A stretch of 32,764 nucleotides of DNA from an uncultured Desulfosporosinus sp. (GCA_927405585.1 CAKMJS010000158.1:1-32764), one strand, 5' to 3'. Positions 15,908 to 24,030 are shown, numbered from the stretch's first letter. The notes: a model not told the origin generated them from the letters alone. Numbers and translations are program-made.

Positions 15908-16150
15908 ATAGTCATCTCTCTCCTTTCAATTCAACAACTTAAATTCCTCATCCAATTTAATGCACAATATCATAGTAAAAAGCAGATTATCGTTGTGTAA
16001 ATAACCAGTTAATTTTTTATAATTACTAACATAATTGATAAATTAACTCTTGTCACTTCAAGCACACATCCATGAATTTAGTACAGGCTGAAATCGAAAA
16101 ACTCATTACTCTCAGAATATACAAGTCCAGGTGATGGTCGAAACAGTTAT

Positions 16151-16194
16151 CCGAAAGAATAGGTGTCATCACCCATTATCTTTCGGACTTTTTG
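16151..16194 (+). terminator. Isolated intrinsic terminator-like hairpin
   Basis: CCGAAAGA (16151-16158) pairs with TCTTTCGG (16178-16185 region), with an inner GGTG/CACC hairpin and a CTTTTTG tail on the plus strand. No gene precedes it on that strand. It may end a short transcript or be left over from a lost gene. The flanking stretch 15908-16150 shows no gene. Confidence 0.5.
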
Positions 16195-16290
16195 TTATGC
16201 CCATTCTGAATACTTCGAGACTAAACATATGTCACATTTGCTCTATGAAGATTCCAACTCTTATACCACTTTCAGAAAAGCCATAACAAT

Positions 16291-16326
16291 GAGATAACCC
16301 TGCAGTTTGCTCTGCAGGGTTATCTC
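16291..16326 (-). terminator. 15-bp perfect hairpin
   Basis: GAGATAACCCTGCAG (16291-16305) pairs with CTGCAGGGTTATCTC (16312-16326). It lies downstream of the phoA/C_GCAxxG wreck on the minus strand and may be its terminator, though the T tract is weak. The following 16327-16563 holds a hairpin GGTGGGA/TCCCACC near 16461 and no recognisable gene. Confidence 0.5.
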
Positions 16327-16563
16327 TCTAATTATCTGACCCTAAACCTTGAAGCGTTCATGACGGGATCTCTCGTTCCTTCGGATAGATAAGCGGACTT
16401 AGGACTTTACTGCTTCTAGAAGTTACGGGCGGTTGGTCTACCTTACCCGGTGGGATTCCCACCCACTATATTTTACGACCTAGCACATACGCACTGTCAG
16501 GCATGGATGTCGTTCTAGCTAAGTCGGTTGACTTGATTAGGGCTCATTGTATTTCAGTTCTGA

Positions 16564-17439
16564 TCAATCGCTAGCTAATACTTCGATAATTTTCGAGCAG
16601 CCTCCACTGCGCAAATAAGCGGCATGGTCGGCGATATCCTCAAACCTCCGACCGACTATTTTAGAGCACTCAAATTCAAAATTGGTTCTTTGCAAAAAAC
16701 TATTAATCAGATTGTCGAGCCTTGAGTTATAAGCGTCGTCTTTCCAGAGATTAATAACACCTCGTTCCTTATGGATGTTCATTCCGATGATCCATATCGC
16801 AGCTCCCAATGCCCCACAGGCACCTCCGCATAAGCCGATACCGCCCGCAAGTCCCGCCGCCATTACTGTATGCATATCGGATACGCCCATCTTTTGTGCC
16901 AACAGTGCTGAGCAACTTACCGGAGCGGTGGGCCGCCAAGCCGAGTTCGTCTGCCTCGCGGTCGATTTCATAGTCTAAAGCTGCTTCATAATTGTCTGGA
17001 TCAATGGCAACGACTTTGCCAGAACGATTATTTAAAGCCAGGATTTCTTCTTTGGTATTGGCTATGGTATAGCCTGCTTTCTCAACAATCTCGTAGATAA
17101 GTTGATCGGTTCCCTTTGGCCCGTTTTTTTGATCAAAATCGCCGCCGCCAAAATAATCAAAGCCACTGGCAAGTTGTTTCCCAATTTCATAAGCATCATT
17201 TCTACTGGCGACCTTGGCATAGTAAGCTGCCGGAGTAGCGTGAGTGATGGGAACGCTGGTTACAATACCAATCTTATAGCCTTGTACCTGCAAATCTTCC
17301 GTGATCGGCGTGTAGATATTGGTTTTAGTCTCGTCCATGTTTATTACGCCAGACAAAGTTTTGTGACCTGAAGCGAGAGAAGTAGTGTACCAATCACTAA
17401 TGTAGACGCGATACCTTTGGAATGCTTTCTTTTGAACAT
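16564..17439 (-). pseudogene. Alkaline phosphatase remnant fused to C_GCAxxG_C_C remnant
   Basis: The ATG at 17439 has a good GGAGG site and begins a signal peptide (MFKRKHSKGIASTLVIGTLL). After about 25 codons the frame breaks and joins ASGHKTLSG, GYKIGIVTSVPITHATPAA and DNYEAALDYEIDREADELG, which are unmistakably from the middle of a PhoA-type alkaline phosphatase. The catalytic Asp-Ser region before ASGHKT is missing. Near 16940 this runs, out of frame, into APVSCSALLAQKMGVSD and MAAGLAGGIGLCGGACGALG (about 16790-16935), the core of the C_GCAxxG_C_C redox family, ending at 16564. At least two deletions are needed. A degenerate Pho box upstream fits its former role. Confidence 0.82.
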
Positions 17440-17473
17440 AACCTTTACACCTCCAAATTATTTTTACTTAATT

Positions 17474-17527
17474 ATTGTATAACACAAGTATTAAGCACTC
17501 ATTACGGTTTTGTATAATCATGGTTAT
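17474..17527 (-). promoter_or_regulatory. Degenerate Pho box and -10 of the phoA pseudogene
   Basis: Minus-strand units ATAACC (17522-17527), TATACA (17511-17516), GTAATG (17500-17505) and TTAATA (17489-17494) keep the 11-bp phase, with TACAAT at 17474-17479 at the 15-nt offset. The match to TTAACA is weaker than elsewhere, as expected if the gene is dead. Confidence 0.55.
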
Positions 17528-17691
17528 TTTTTTATTTATTGTTAATATTAACCTGATGGACCCATTACCTCTATCAACCTTAGGTTTATCAAAGTTCGCT
17601 ATACTCTTCGTGTGCTCTGCCAAATCTGCTTTACTTTAATTGCTTGCGATGACCTCCTAGGGTTGCCTTAGTTTCCAATTCGAATAACAAA

Positions 17692-17732
17692 GGCGCCTCT
17701 TCATAGAAATGTAATTTCTATGAAGAGGCGCC
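17692..17732 (-). terminator. 19-bp perfect hairpin
   Basis: Arms 17692-17710 (GGCGCCTCTTCATAGAAAT) and 17714-17732 are perfectly complementary over a 3-nt loop. A T-rich stretch follows on the minus strand. It overlaps the 3' end of the short frame at 17701-17796. Confidence 0.6.
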
Positions 17733-17796
17733 CTTCGAACTTCCTGTCATTGCAGTTTCGTTGATTCAACCCTATTAACCCTTTAAATGCGCTCAT
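17701..17796 (-). CDS. Possible 31-residue small protein
   Basis: The frame MSAFKGLIGLNQRNCNDRKF, then EGRLFIEITFL, starts 6 nt after GGAGGA; a tandem ATG lies just before it. Its last codons lie inside the 19-bp hairpin. The same frame extends upstream to 17883 with a start of poor context. No family recognised. It could be a leader peptide or chance. The rest of 17528-17690 and 17800-18100 shows no complete gene; a stop-terminated fragment ending LLERNFS reads on the minus strand near 17890-18050. Confidence 0.28.
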   Translation of the reverse strand: MSAFKGLIGLNQRNCNDRKFEGRLFIEITFL

Positions 17797-18104
17797 CATC
17801 TCTCCTCCATTTATTTCTTTTTCATCCATCCCTGCTCTATCCACTAATTCGGTGAAGAACCCATACTTTTCGACGATAATCACCTTAGCTGAAGTTTCTT
17901 TCCAGCAAATCGATGGGTGGTGCGTAGCTCCTTGATGTCAATAGTTCTGGGATCAGCTTTTGCTGCCGATTAGAGACGTCTTCTGTCGACAAAAATTCTA
18001 TCATCGTAGTCTTGAAGGGATAATTAAACAGTTGCAAAAAGTGTAAAAATGAACCACAATATTATTGCTAGGGTACAAAATTAAGATCATAGGGGGAATT
18101 GAGT

Positions 18105-18821
18105 GTGAAAGTTGCAATTATATCAGATATCCATGCTAACATCGTTGCCCTAAAGGCTGTGCTAAAAGATATTGAAGAACTAAAAGTTGACAGGATTTAT
18201 TGTGTTGGTGATTTAGTCGGGTATGCCCCATTCCCCAACGAAGTAATTGATTTAATCAGAGAAAAAAACATCCCGACAGTCATGGGTAACTATGATGATG
18301 GAATTGGTTATCAGCGATTCATTTGTGGGTGTGACTACAAGGATGCTAAAGCTGAGGCTCTAGGCCATGAGTCTATAGTGTGGACCAAGAATCACACCTC
18401 CGAGGAAAATAAAGAGTTTTTGAGAAAACTCCCCAAAGAAATTCGGGTAACTATAGAAGGTAAACGGTTGCTTTTAGTTCATGGCAGCCCAAATAGGTTA
18501 AACGAGTATGTCACAGAAGAAATTTCTAAAGATTATGCCAGTGAGCTCATTGCTCTTGCCGATACCGACATTCTTATCTGTGGACATACTCATCTCCCCT
18601 TTAGAATGGTGTTGAAAGATAAATTGCTAATAAACGTTGGCAGCGTCGGAAAACCAAAGCATGGGGACCCCCAAGCAATCTATGCAGTATTATCTTTTGC
18701 AAGGAACGTAACAATTGATTTTCGGAAAATACCTTATGACTATGAAGCAATGGCAACGGCAATCGAGAATTCTGAGTTGCCAAATGAGTTTGCCCAAATA
18801 ATTCGCACTGGAAAATTTTAG
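18105..18821 (+). CDS. Calcineurin-like metallophosphoesterase
   Basis: About 238 residues starting at GTG (VKVAIISDIHAN); GGGGG lies 8 nt upstream, whereas the TTG at 18099 is too close. The dinuclear-metal motifs are in order: SDIHAN, GDLVGYAP, GNYDD, LLVHGSP and CGHTHLPF. Family members (MJ0936/YfcE type) hydrolyse phosphodiesters or phosphomonoesters in the cytosol. The stretch GNYDDGIGYQRFICGCDYKD is a cysteine-containing insertion between motifs. No Pho box is visible upstream, unlike most neighbours, but it sits inside the phosphate island and ends at a bidirectional terminator shared with arsC. Confidence 0.88.
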   Translation: MKVAIISDIHANIVALKAVLKDIEELKVDRIYCVGDLVGYAPFPNEVIDLIREKNIPTVMGNYDDGIGYQRFICGCDYKDAKAEALGHESIVWTKNHTSEENKEFLRKLPKEIRVTIEGKRLLLVHGSPNRLNEYVTEEISKDYASELIALADTDILICGHTHLPFRMVLKDKLLINVGSVGKPKHGDPQAIYAVLSFARNVTIDFRKIPYDYEAMATAIENSELPNEFAQIIRTGKF

Positions 18822-18840
18822 ATATTAGAGACTCGCTTAT

Positions 18841-18884
18841 TATGAGAAAAACACAGACCCTAGCCGGGTCTGTGTTTTCTCATA
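18841..18884. terminator. Bidirectional terminator between convergent genes
   Basis: Arms of about 19 bases (18841-18860 and 18866-18884, with one bulged A) surround a 5-nt loop. It serves both the metallophosphoesterase (plus) and arsC (minus). Confidence 0.85.
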
Positions 18885-18907
18885 AATGAATAATAACCCT
18901 TTTATTC

Positions 18908-19342
18908 CTATTCCTCAAACTCATGAATAAACCGCTGAACCTGCTTTTTGATTTTATCACGCAGTTCCCTGACCTTTTCCAGTTTATCCTCATCAGTTCC
19001 AATGAAATCTTCTGGGTTCTCCAAGTCCCAATGAATTCTAGTAGTATTCCCAGGAAATATTGGGCAATCTGATTCCTTAACCTTATTACATACAGTAATT
19101 ACATAGCCAAAAAATTTCTTCTCATTATACAGATTAAAAACACTTTGTGTTTTCTTGTCGGTTAGATCTATCCCCTCTTCTTTCATAACTTGCCTAACCA
19201 GAGGATTAATCTCTGTAGCCTCAAAGCCAGCACTTTCAACTTCAAATTTCTCTCCACTAAGCAGCCTTAAAAACTCTTCTGCTATTTGACTTCTTGCCGA
19301 ATTATGAATACAAATAAAGAGCACTTTTACTTTTCTCTCCAT
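18908..19342 (-). CDS. arsC: Arsenate reductase, thioredoxin-coupled type
   Basis: 144 residues of low-molecular-weight phosphatase fold. The P-loop is C11-IHNSAR-S18. The redox cysteines C85 and C93 (VCNKVKESDC) correspond to the C82/C89 pair of Bacillus subtilis ArsC, and HWDLENPED contains the catalytic acid. Having all three cysteines argues for arsenate reduction rather than plain tyrosine phosphatase activity. Reduction of arsenate to arsenite occurs in the cytosol; no arsB/acr3 pump or arsR is adjacent. Instead the gene has a Pho box, so it is probably induced together with the phosphate importers that also admit arsenate. Confidence 0.9.
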   Translation of the reverse strand: MERKVKVLFICIHNSARSQIAEEFLRLLSGEKFEVESAGFEATEINPLVRQVMKEEGIDLTDKKTQSVFNLYNEKKFFGYVITVCNKVKESDCPIFPGNTTRIHWDLENPEDFIGTDEDKLEKVRELRDKIKKQVQRFIHEFEE

Positions 19343-19474
19343 AACGATAAATTGCCTCCTTGTATAATTCCTACAATTCCACCTATGCTATCCTCTTTGA
19401 AGCGCTCCAGCATACCCACGACAAAATGATTATCGTACCTAACTATTTAAATAGATTAATTAGTATCTGAGACT

Positions 19475-19528
19475 ATAATACTCTAATAGTGTTAAGGCAG
19501 TATTAATGTTGCTTTAAGCTGAGGTTAA
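19475..19528 (-). promoter_or_regulatory. Pho box and -10 of arsC
   Basis: Minus-strand units TTAACC (19523-19528), TTAAAG (19512-19517), TTAATA (19501-19506) and TTAACA (19490-19495) at 11-bp spacing; TATTAT at 19475-19480 is at the 15-nt offset. The leader to arsC is about 125 nt. Confidence 0.8.
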
Positions 19529-19593
19529 CTATGCAATTATTAATATTTTTCTTTTCAACCCAAATCTAAATGATCGTCTGCCGAGAATGAAAT

Positions 19594-19647
19594 TTAACCA
19601 GAACTTAACCTCGCTATTATATGGTGTTAACAAATGGAGTATATAAT
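19594..19647 (+). promoter_or_regulatory. Pho box and -10 of the PHP gene
   Basis: Units TTAACC (19594-19599), TTAACC (19605-19610), ATTATA (19616-19621) and TTAACA (19627-19632) at 11-bp spacing; TATAAT at 19642-19647 has the 15-nt offset. It is back to back with the arsC box, 65 bp away. Confidence 0.8.
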
Positions 19648-19701
19648 AAACACATAAGGTGCTTCCAGTTTAACGAATAATAATAAATATGAGGTGATCA
19701 A

Positions 19702-20472
19702 ATGGAACTATTGGTTGATTTGCATACCCATACCATTGCCAGCGGACATGCGTATAGTACTATTACCGAAAATGCGCAAGCAGCTTCACGCAGAGGACTG
19801 AAATTATTGGGAATGACAGACCATGGCCCAAGCATGCCAGGTGCCCCTCATCTTTTTCATTTTGACAACTTGTCAATTATACCTGATGAACTCTACGGGG
19901 TCAGAATTTTGCCTGGAGTTGAAGCCAATATCACGAACCATCAAGGAGATTTAGACATGCCATTAAAGTATTTAGAGTATTTAAAGCTTATCCTCGTAGG
20001 GCTACATCCGATCTGCTACCCGGGTGGGACATGTGAGCAAAACACACAGGCATATATTAAGGCGATGAAGAATCCTTATACCGATATGATGGTACATCCT
20101 GGGCGACCGGATTTTGAGATGGATTTGGAAAAAATCGCACATGCATCCGCCTTCTTAAATATCCCTGTTGAAGTCAATAATAGTTCACTTTCGACGATTA
20201 GAGATAAAGATGGAGCAAGGGATAATTGCCGATCTATTGCACGTTATATGGCGAAGTACAAAAGCCCAGTAATTCTGGGAAGTGACGCTCATTTCTGGGA
20301 CAGAGTTGGTGAGTTCAGCGACGCCCTCGATTTGGTCCATGAGGTGGGGATCTCAGAGCAACAGATTCTTAACACATCCCCTGATCGTGTACTAAATTAT
20401 TTAGCAACACGACGCAAAAATCGCTCCGACATTAGTATATTATCTCACCATTACGGGTTAAATATCGCTTGA
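19702..20472 (+). CDS. PHP-domain phosphatase (YcdX-like)
   Basis: 256 residues with the PHP metal motifs: DLHTHT (6-11), MTDHGP, GVEANI, LVGLHP, MMVHPGRP and GSDAHF. These form the trinuclear metal site of YcdX-type PHP phosphatases, which hydrolyse phosphate monoesters in the cytosol; the natural substrate is unknown. GAGGTGATCAA precedes the ATG. The Pho box makes it a predicted phosphate-scavenging enzyme. Its 3' end is followed by copy 2 of the structured repeat also found after the GGDEF-EAL gene. Confidence 0.88.
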   Translation: MELLVDLHTHTIASGHAYSTITENAQAASRRGLKLLGMTDHGPSMPGAPHLFHFDNLSIIPDELYGVRILPGVEANITNHQGDLDMPLKYLEYLKLILVGLHPICYPGGTCEQNTQAYIKAMKNPYTDMMVHPGRPDFEMDLEKIAHASAFLNIPVEVNNSSLSTIRDKDGARDNCRSIARYMAKYKSPVILGSDAHFWDRVGEFSDALDLVHEVGISEQQILNTSPDRVLNYLATRRKNRSDISILSHHYGLNIA

Positions 20473-20507
20473 TGCTTAAAAACAAATGTGGTTTATAATA
20501 GTAGATG

Positions 20508-20600
20508 GATAACAACTCGCTAGTCTAGCGATTTACATAAATCACTCTTTTTCATTCTTTTTTCCTTCTTCACTCCCCCTCCAAGCGAGGGGATTTTTTT
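20508..20600 (+). repeat. 3' structured repeat, copy 2, with terminator
   Basis: Same architecture as 7648-7753: GATAACAACTCGCTA opening, TCGCTA/TAGCGA hairpin, CTTTTTCATT and CCTTCTTC linker, then CCCCTC/GAGGGG with seven T. It starts 36 nt after the PHP stop and serves as its terminator. Confidence 0.7.
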
Positions 20601-20622
20601 ATCCCTAATAGTCTTAAGGATG

Positions 20623-21813
20623 CTATTTTCTCATTCCTATTGGTAGTTTTTTACGTAGTAAGACAAAGTACATAACCAAGGCTAAAAGCGCTAGAATTGC
20701 TGAGCAGCCATACATATATTCATAGCCCATTTTTTGAGCTATGAAGCCAAGACTTACAGCACCAAGCCCAATACCTAGGTCCATGGCCATTGCAAATGTC
20801 GCGTTGGCTGCACCTCGGCGTTCAGGTGGCGATAAAGATATAACTAGGGCATTTAGAATTGGCTGAACGGTACCAAAACCAAGGCCGTAAACAACACCAA
20901 CCAGCAGGAACACAGGCAAGGTAGATGCCTTAACCAGTAAAATCAGAGCGGTGGCTATCAATAGTATTCCTGGCACTAGAAATTTTCGCGCGCCATATTG
21001 GTCTGCCATTTTCCCAATGATTGGACGACCAAATAATAACACGAGAGCATATACTGAAAAGAATATGCCGATGTTTTCAACACCACGGTAGGCAGCGTAG
21101 GATGGTAAAAAACTGACTATGCCACCGTAGGTTAGGGTGATAAAGAACAAAACCACAGCAGGAGGTATGGCGGTCTTTTCTAGGATTACACCTTTTACAA
21201 GAGGAGCTTTGACTTCTGCTGGAACTTTACACGGTATTTCATAATTAATAAAAAACGCGCCTGCCAATCCAAGGGCGGCCAGAATTGCTGATCCTGTAAA
21301 TAAGACTGAGTAACTTCTGTACTCGACTAAATATAACCCTAATGCTGGACCAAGAGACATCGCGATGGTTGCCGCAATCCCATAATACCCCATCCCTTCA
21401 GCTCTCCTCACAGCAGGTATTACGTCTGACGCTATTGTTGCAGTGGCGGTAGTCGATGCCCCCCACCCAATACCATGAACCACTCTTAGGGCCAGTAAGG
21501 TTATTATCGAGAAAGCAAAATTATAGGAAAGAGCTGAAACAAGGAAAATGCCAACTCCAATGATAAGTATTAGTTTTCTGCCCTTCCGATCGAGCAAATT
21601 ACCAAACCATGGACGTACCAAAACAGCGGAGAGGGTAAAAAAGGCGACAATGGTTCCGGCTACCGTCTCGCTCCCTCCGAGGGTTTGGGCATATAAAGGG
21701 AGTGTTGGAAGCAACATATACATTGATAAAAACATTAGAAATGATACCAGCATAATTAAGAAAAAGGTCTTGTTCCATATCCGGCCTTCAGGTGCGAGCT
21801 TAGCATTTAACAT
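20623..21813 (-). CDS. MFS permease
   Basis: 396 residues, 12 predicted membrane segments. The MFS loop motif GNLLDRKGRKLILI follows segment 2, and GKMADQYGARKFLV is its echo after segment 8. GIGWGASTTATATIASDVIP and RRAEGMGYYG are typical of drug- and sugar-efflux-type MFS proteins. AGGAGG lies 7 nt before the ATG. Substrate unknown. It is convergent with the PHP gene, sharing the terminator repeat, and shows no Pho box; the upstream region has only a weak GTTAA/TTAAC repeat near 21834-21855. Confidence 0.88.
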   Translation of the reverse strand: MLNAKLAPEGRIWNKTFFLIMLVSFLMFLSMYMLLPTLPLYAQTLGGSETVAGTIVAFFTLSAVLVRPWFGNLLDRKGRKLILIIGVGIFLVSALSYNFAFSIITLLALRVVHGIGWGASTTATATIASDVIPAVRRAEGMGYYGIAATIAMSLGPALGLYLVEYRSYSVLFTGSAILAALGLAGAFFINYEIPCKVPAEVKAPLVKGVILEKTAIPPAVVLFFITLTYGGIVSFLPSYAAYRGVENIGIFFSVYALVLLFGRPIIGKMADQYGARKFLVPGILLIATALILLVKASTLPVFLLVGVVYGLGFGTVQPILNALVISLSPPERRGAANATFAMAMDLGIGLGAVSLGFIAQKMGYEYMYGCSAILALLALVMYFVLLRKKLPIGMRK

Positions 21814-21833
21814 TTACCAACCTCCTCATAATG

Positions 21834-22182
21834 TTAATAATTCCTCTAGTTAACTCGTCCCATCATATAAATACGAGTCATCAGATTACGAAACTCCCAC
21901 TTCTCCATAAATAAAGTCTATATGTACTACCAAACCCCTTCTCGCAAAGAAATAGCTTCATCTGTTTTTAGAATGAAGCTTATGAACTCTCAAATTGTGA
22001 GCTCGGTCACATATCCACTTGTCACTATCTGTTATTTTAATTTCTTACTTTCCATGAGCAATAAGATAGCTTTCTGTATTCTAGCATATCTCGTTTCAGC
22101 TTTTTTCCCATCCTCTCTGAAAGAGGCCGCAATATCGATCAGAACATAATAATCTCAGTTTAAGCAATAACCAATCCTATTT
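21834..22182. other. Intergenic stretch without a convincing gene
   Basis: A minus-strand frame of about 38 codons near 22035-22155 reads VLIDIAASFREDGKKAETRY but has no start codon and follows a stop; it may be a C-terminal fragment of a lost gene. The plus-strand frame at 21922-22149 has no ribosome binding site and unlikely composition. No hairpins of note. Confidence 0.4.
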
Positions 22183-22602
22183 TTATCTTTCCACTTTTCG
22201 TTGTAGCAAGAGCTTCGAGCAGTATTCAATCATTTCCCGTCTGCGAACAATTCCTATGAAAATCTGTTGATCATCTACGACCGGTACAAAGTTTTGTACT
22301 ACGGCTCTTGAAATTAGATCTTCCATTTGCGCATCGATCGTCACCGGTGAATTCTGAACATGTTGTTCCACTTCGCTCAGATTAATATCCTCTGTATTTT
22401 GAAAGGTTAACCCCAGTGTATTCTTTAGCTTCCAAAGCAAATCTCCTTCTGTAATCGTTCCAACATATTCTCCCTTGTCATTAATGAGAGGGACAGCAGA
22501 ATAAGTGTGATACTCCATTCTCTCTAGGGCCTGTCTCATCGTTGCATTTTCCTTTAGATAAACGATGTCTTTTTTTGGTATAAGGAAAAAAGCTACATTC
22601 AT
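22183..22602 (-). CDS. CBS-domain pair protein (DarB/CbpB-like)
   Basis: 139 residues consisting of two CBS motifs: KENATMRQALERMEYHTYSA then VPLINDKGEYVGTITEGDLL, and SPVTIDAQMEDLISRAVVQN then FVPVVDDQQIFIGIVRRREM. Stand-alone CBS pairs bind adenine nucleotides. The size and the ending FIGIVRRREMIEYC resemble DarB (YkuL)/CbpB, which bind c-di-AMP and control Rel or pyruvate carboxylase; this assignment is tentative. It lies downstream of proA on the same strand, separated by a palindromic element. Confidence 0.8.
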   Translation of the reverse strand: MNVAFFLIPKKDIVYLKENATMRQALERMEYHTYSAVPLINDKGEYVGTITEGDLLWKLKNTLGLTFQNTEDINLSEVEQHVQNSPVTIDAQMEDLISRAVVQNFVPVVDDQQIFIGIVRRREMIEYCSKLLLQRKVER

Positions 22603-22643
22603 TCTCTTAACGCTCCATTTAACAGATTTTGCGACTAACCATT

Positions 22644-22782
22644 AAGTGAACTCGTTCAGCTAAAGCTGAACATTGAGTCTTCGGTGGGGGACTCTAACCC
22701 CCACCGAAGCAGAATACGGGGACCCACTCCCACTTGAAGAAGTGGGAGTCTTACGATTGGATAAACTTGGACGAGTTCACTT
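22644..22782. repeat. Palindromic element with 12-bp terminal inverted repeats
   Basis: AAGTGAACTCGT (22644-22655) and ACGAGTTCACTT (22771-22782) bracket three internal hairpins: GTTCAGCT/AGCTGAAC (22654-22671), CTTCGGTGGGGG/CCCCCACCGAAG (22679-22709) and ACTCCCACTT/AAGTGGGAGT (22726-22749). The right repeat contains the proA stop codon. The fold is cloverleaf-like. The hairpin style resembles IS200/IS605-type ends; no transposase is present. It could also act as the proA terminator. Confidence 0.6.
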
Positions 22783-24030
22783 CACGATTTGTCCATCTCC
22801 ATAAACCATATATTTGATTGTGGTCAATTCTCTTAGCCCCATTGGTCCACGGGCATGCAATTTCTGAGTGCTAATACCAATTTCAGCTCCAAAGCCAAAC
22901 CGTCCCCCGTCAGTAAAACGAGTTGAGGCGTTGACATAAACTACAGCAGCATCAATTTCTCTTAAAAACCGTTGGGCCTTGGAATAATTTTCAGTGATGA
23001 TCGTTTCAGAATGTTTCGTACTGTATTGATAAATGTGATCAAGTGCCCCATCAAGGCCAGACACGACTTTGACACTTAAAATCAGATCAAGATGTTCTGC
23101 CACCCAGTCATGCTCAACGGCCGGTACTGCATAAGGCAAGATAGAGCAGGTCTTTGGACACCCTTTTAGTTCGACTTGATGGCTCTTGAGAACCTCTCCG
23201 ATCAATGGCAGAAAGTCTGCAGCGATCGCTTCATCTATCAGCATAGTTTCCAAGGCATTGCAAACTCCTGGATTTTGAGCCTTCCCATTCAAGACGATGA
23301 GAATTGCCTTTTCATAATCAGCCTCTCGATCAATAAACGCATGACACATGCCCGTTCCAGTTTCGATCACGGGTACGGTGGCATTTTGAACCACGGCCTG
23401 AATCAGCCCAGCTCCCCCTCTTGGGATAATGACATCCACATAAGCATTCATGCGCATTAATTGTTGGACCCACTCTCGACTGGTCTCTGTAATTAGTTGA
23501 ATACAACTAGACGGCAGCCCACTTTGTTCAGCGGCTTTTGCAATTACGCTTGCCAGGACTTTATTACTTTCTAAAGCCTCAGAGCCTCCTCTCAAAATTA
23601 CTACATTGCCGGATTTCAAACACAAGGCCGCTGCATCGACTGTCACATTGGGTCGCGCTTCATAGATCATCGCTACTACCCCTAGAGGAACACGAGTCTG
23701 CTGAATACGAAGTCCATTCGGGCGCGTCCACACTTCCCCTTCCCCCACTGGATCTCGTAAGGCAACTACTTCTTGAAGCGATTGACTAATTTGAGCGATA
23801 CTCGCCGAGGTCAGTCTTAACCGATTTACAAGACTTTTCTTAAGTCCTTTTTCTTCGGCTGCTTGAACATCGAGGTTATTAGCCATTAATATCTCTTGCT
23901 CGTTCTTTATGAGAGCATCTGCCATTGCCTGCAGTGCGTTATTCTTTGTCTCGGTACTAGCAAATGCCAATTGGCGAGCCGCTTGCTTGGCTCTTCGCCC
24001 AATTTCTAATAATTCTTGATGAAACACCAC
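22777..24030 (-). CDS. proA: Gamma-glutamyl phosphate reductase
   Basis: 417 residues from the GTG at 24030, the usual ProA length; GGGGAGG lies 8 nt upstream. The longer frame to 24126 is not needed. The aldehyde-dehydrogenase fold has NVTVDAAALCLKSGNVVILRG, IPRGGAGLI, ETGTGMCHAFID and the catalytic cysteine in NPGVCNALE, and ends RGPMGLRELTTIKYMVYGDG. It reduces gamma-glutamyl phosphate with NADPH to glutamate semialdehyde in proline synthesis. No proB or proC is adjacent. The last two codons lie within a 12-bp inverted repeat of the palindromic element. Confidence 0.95.
   Translation of the reverse strand: MVFHQELLEIGRRAKQAARQLAFASTETKNNALQAMADALIKNEQEILMANNLDVQAAEEKGLKKSLVNRLRLTSASIAQISQSLQEVVALRDPVGEGEVWTRPNGLRIQQTRVPLGVVAMIYEARPNVTVDAAALCLKSGNVVILRGGSEALESNKVLASVIAKAAEQSGLPSSCIQLITETSREWVQQLMRMNAYVDVIIPRGGAGLIQAVVQNATVPVIETGTGMCHAFIDREADYEKAILIVLNGKAQNPGVCNALETMLIDEAIAADFLPLIGEVLKSHQVELKGCPKTCSILPYAVPAVEHDWVAEHLDLILSVKVVSGLDGALDHIYQYSTKHSETIITENYSKAQRFLREIDAAVVYVNASTRFTDGGRFGFGAEIGISTQKLHARGPMGLRELTTIKYMVYGDGQIVK

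Noticed and set aside
15986-16023. Further Pho-box-like array upstream of the small frame at 15749-15907
   Set aside because: Units TTTACA (15996-16001) and TTAACT (16007-16012) keep the 11-bp spacing, but no -10 occurs at the 15-nt offset and the other units are poor.
16361-16563. Mobile-element or structured RNA remnant
   Set aside because: The GC-richer sequence with a GGTGGGA/TCCCACC palindrome looks unlike the surrounding intergenic DNA, but I could not assign it to any intron, IS end or RNA family.
18005-18104. Possible Pho box before the metallophosphoesterase
   Set aside because: TTAAAC at 18024-18029 has no repeats at 11-bp spacing; no consistent -10 either.
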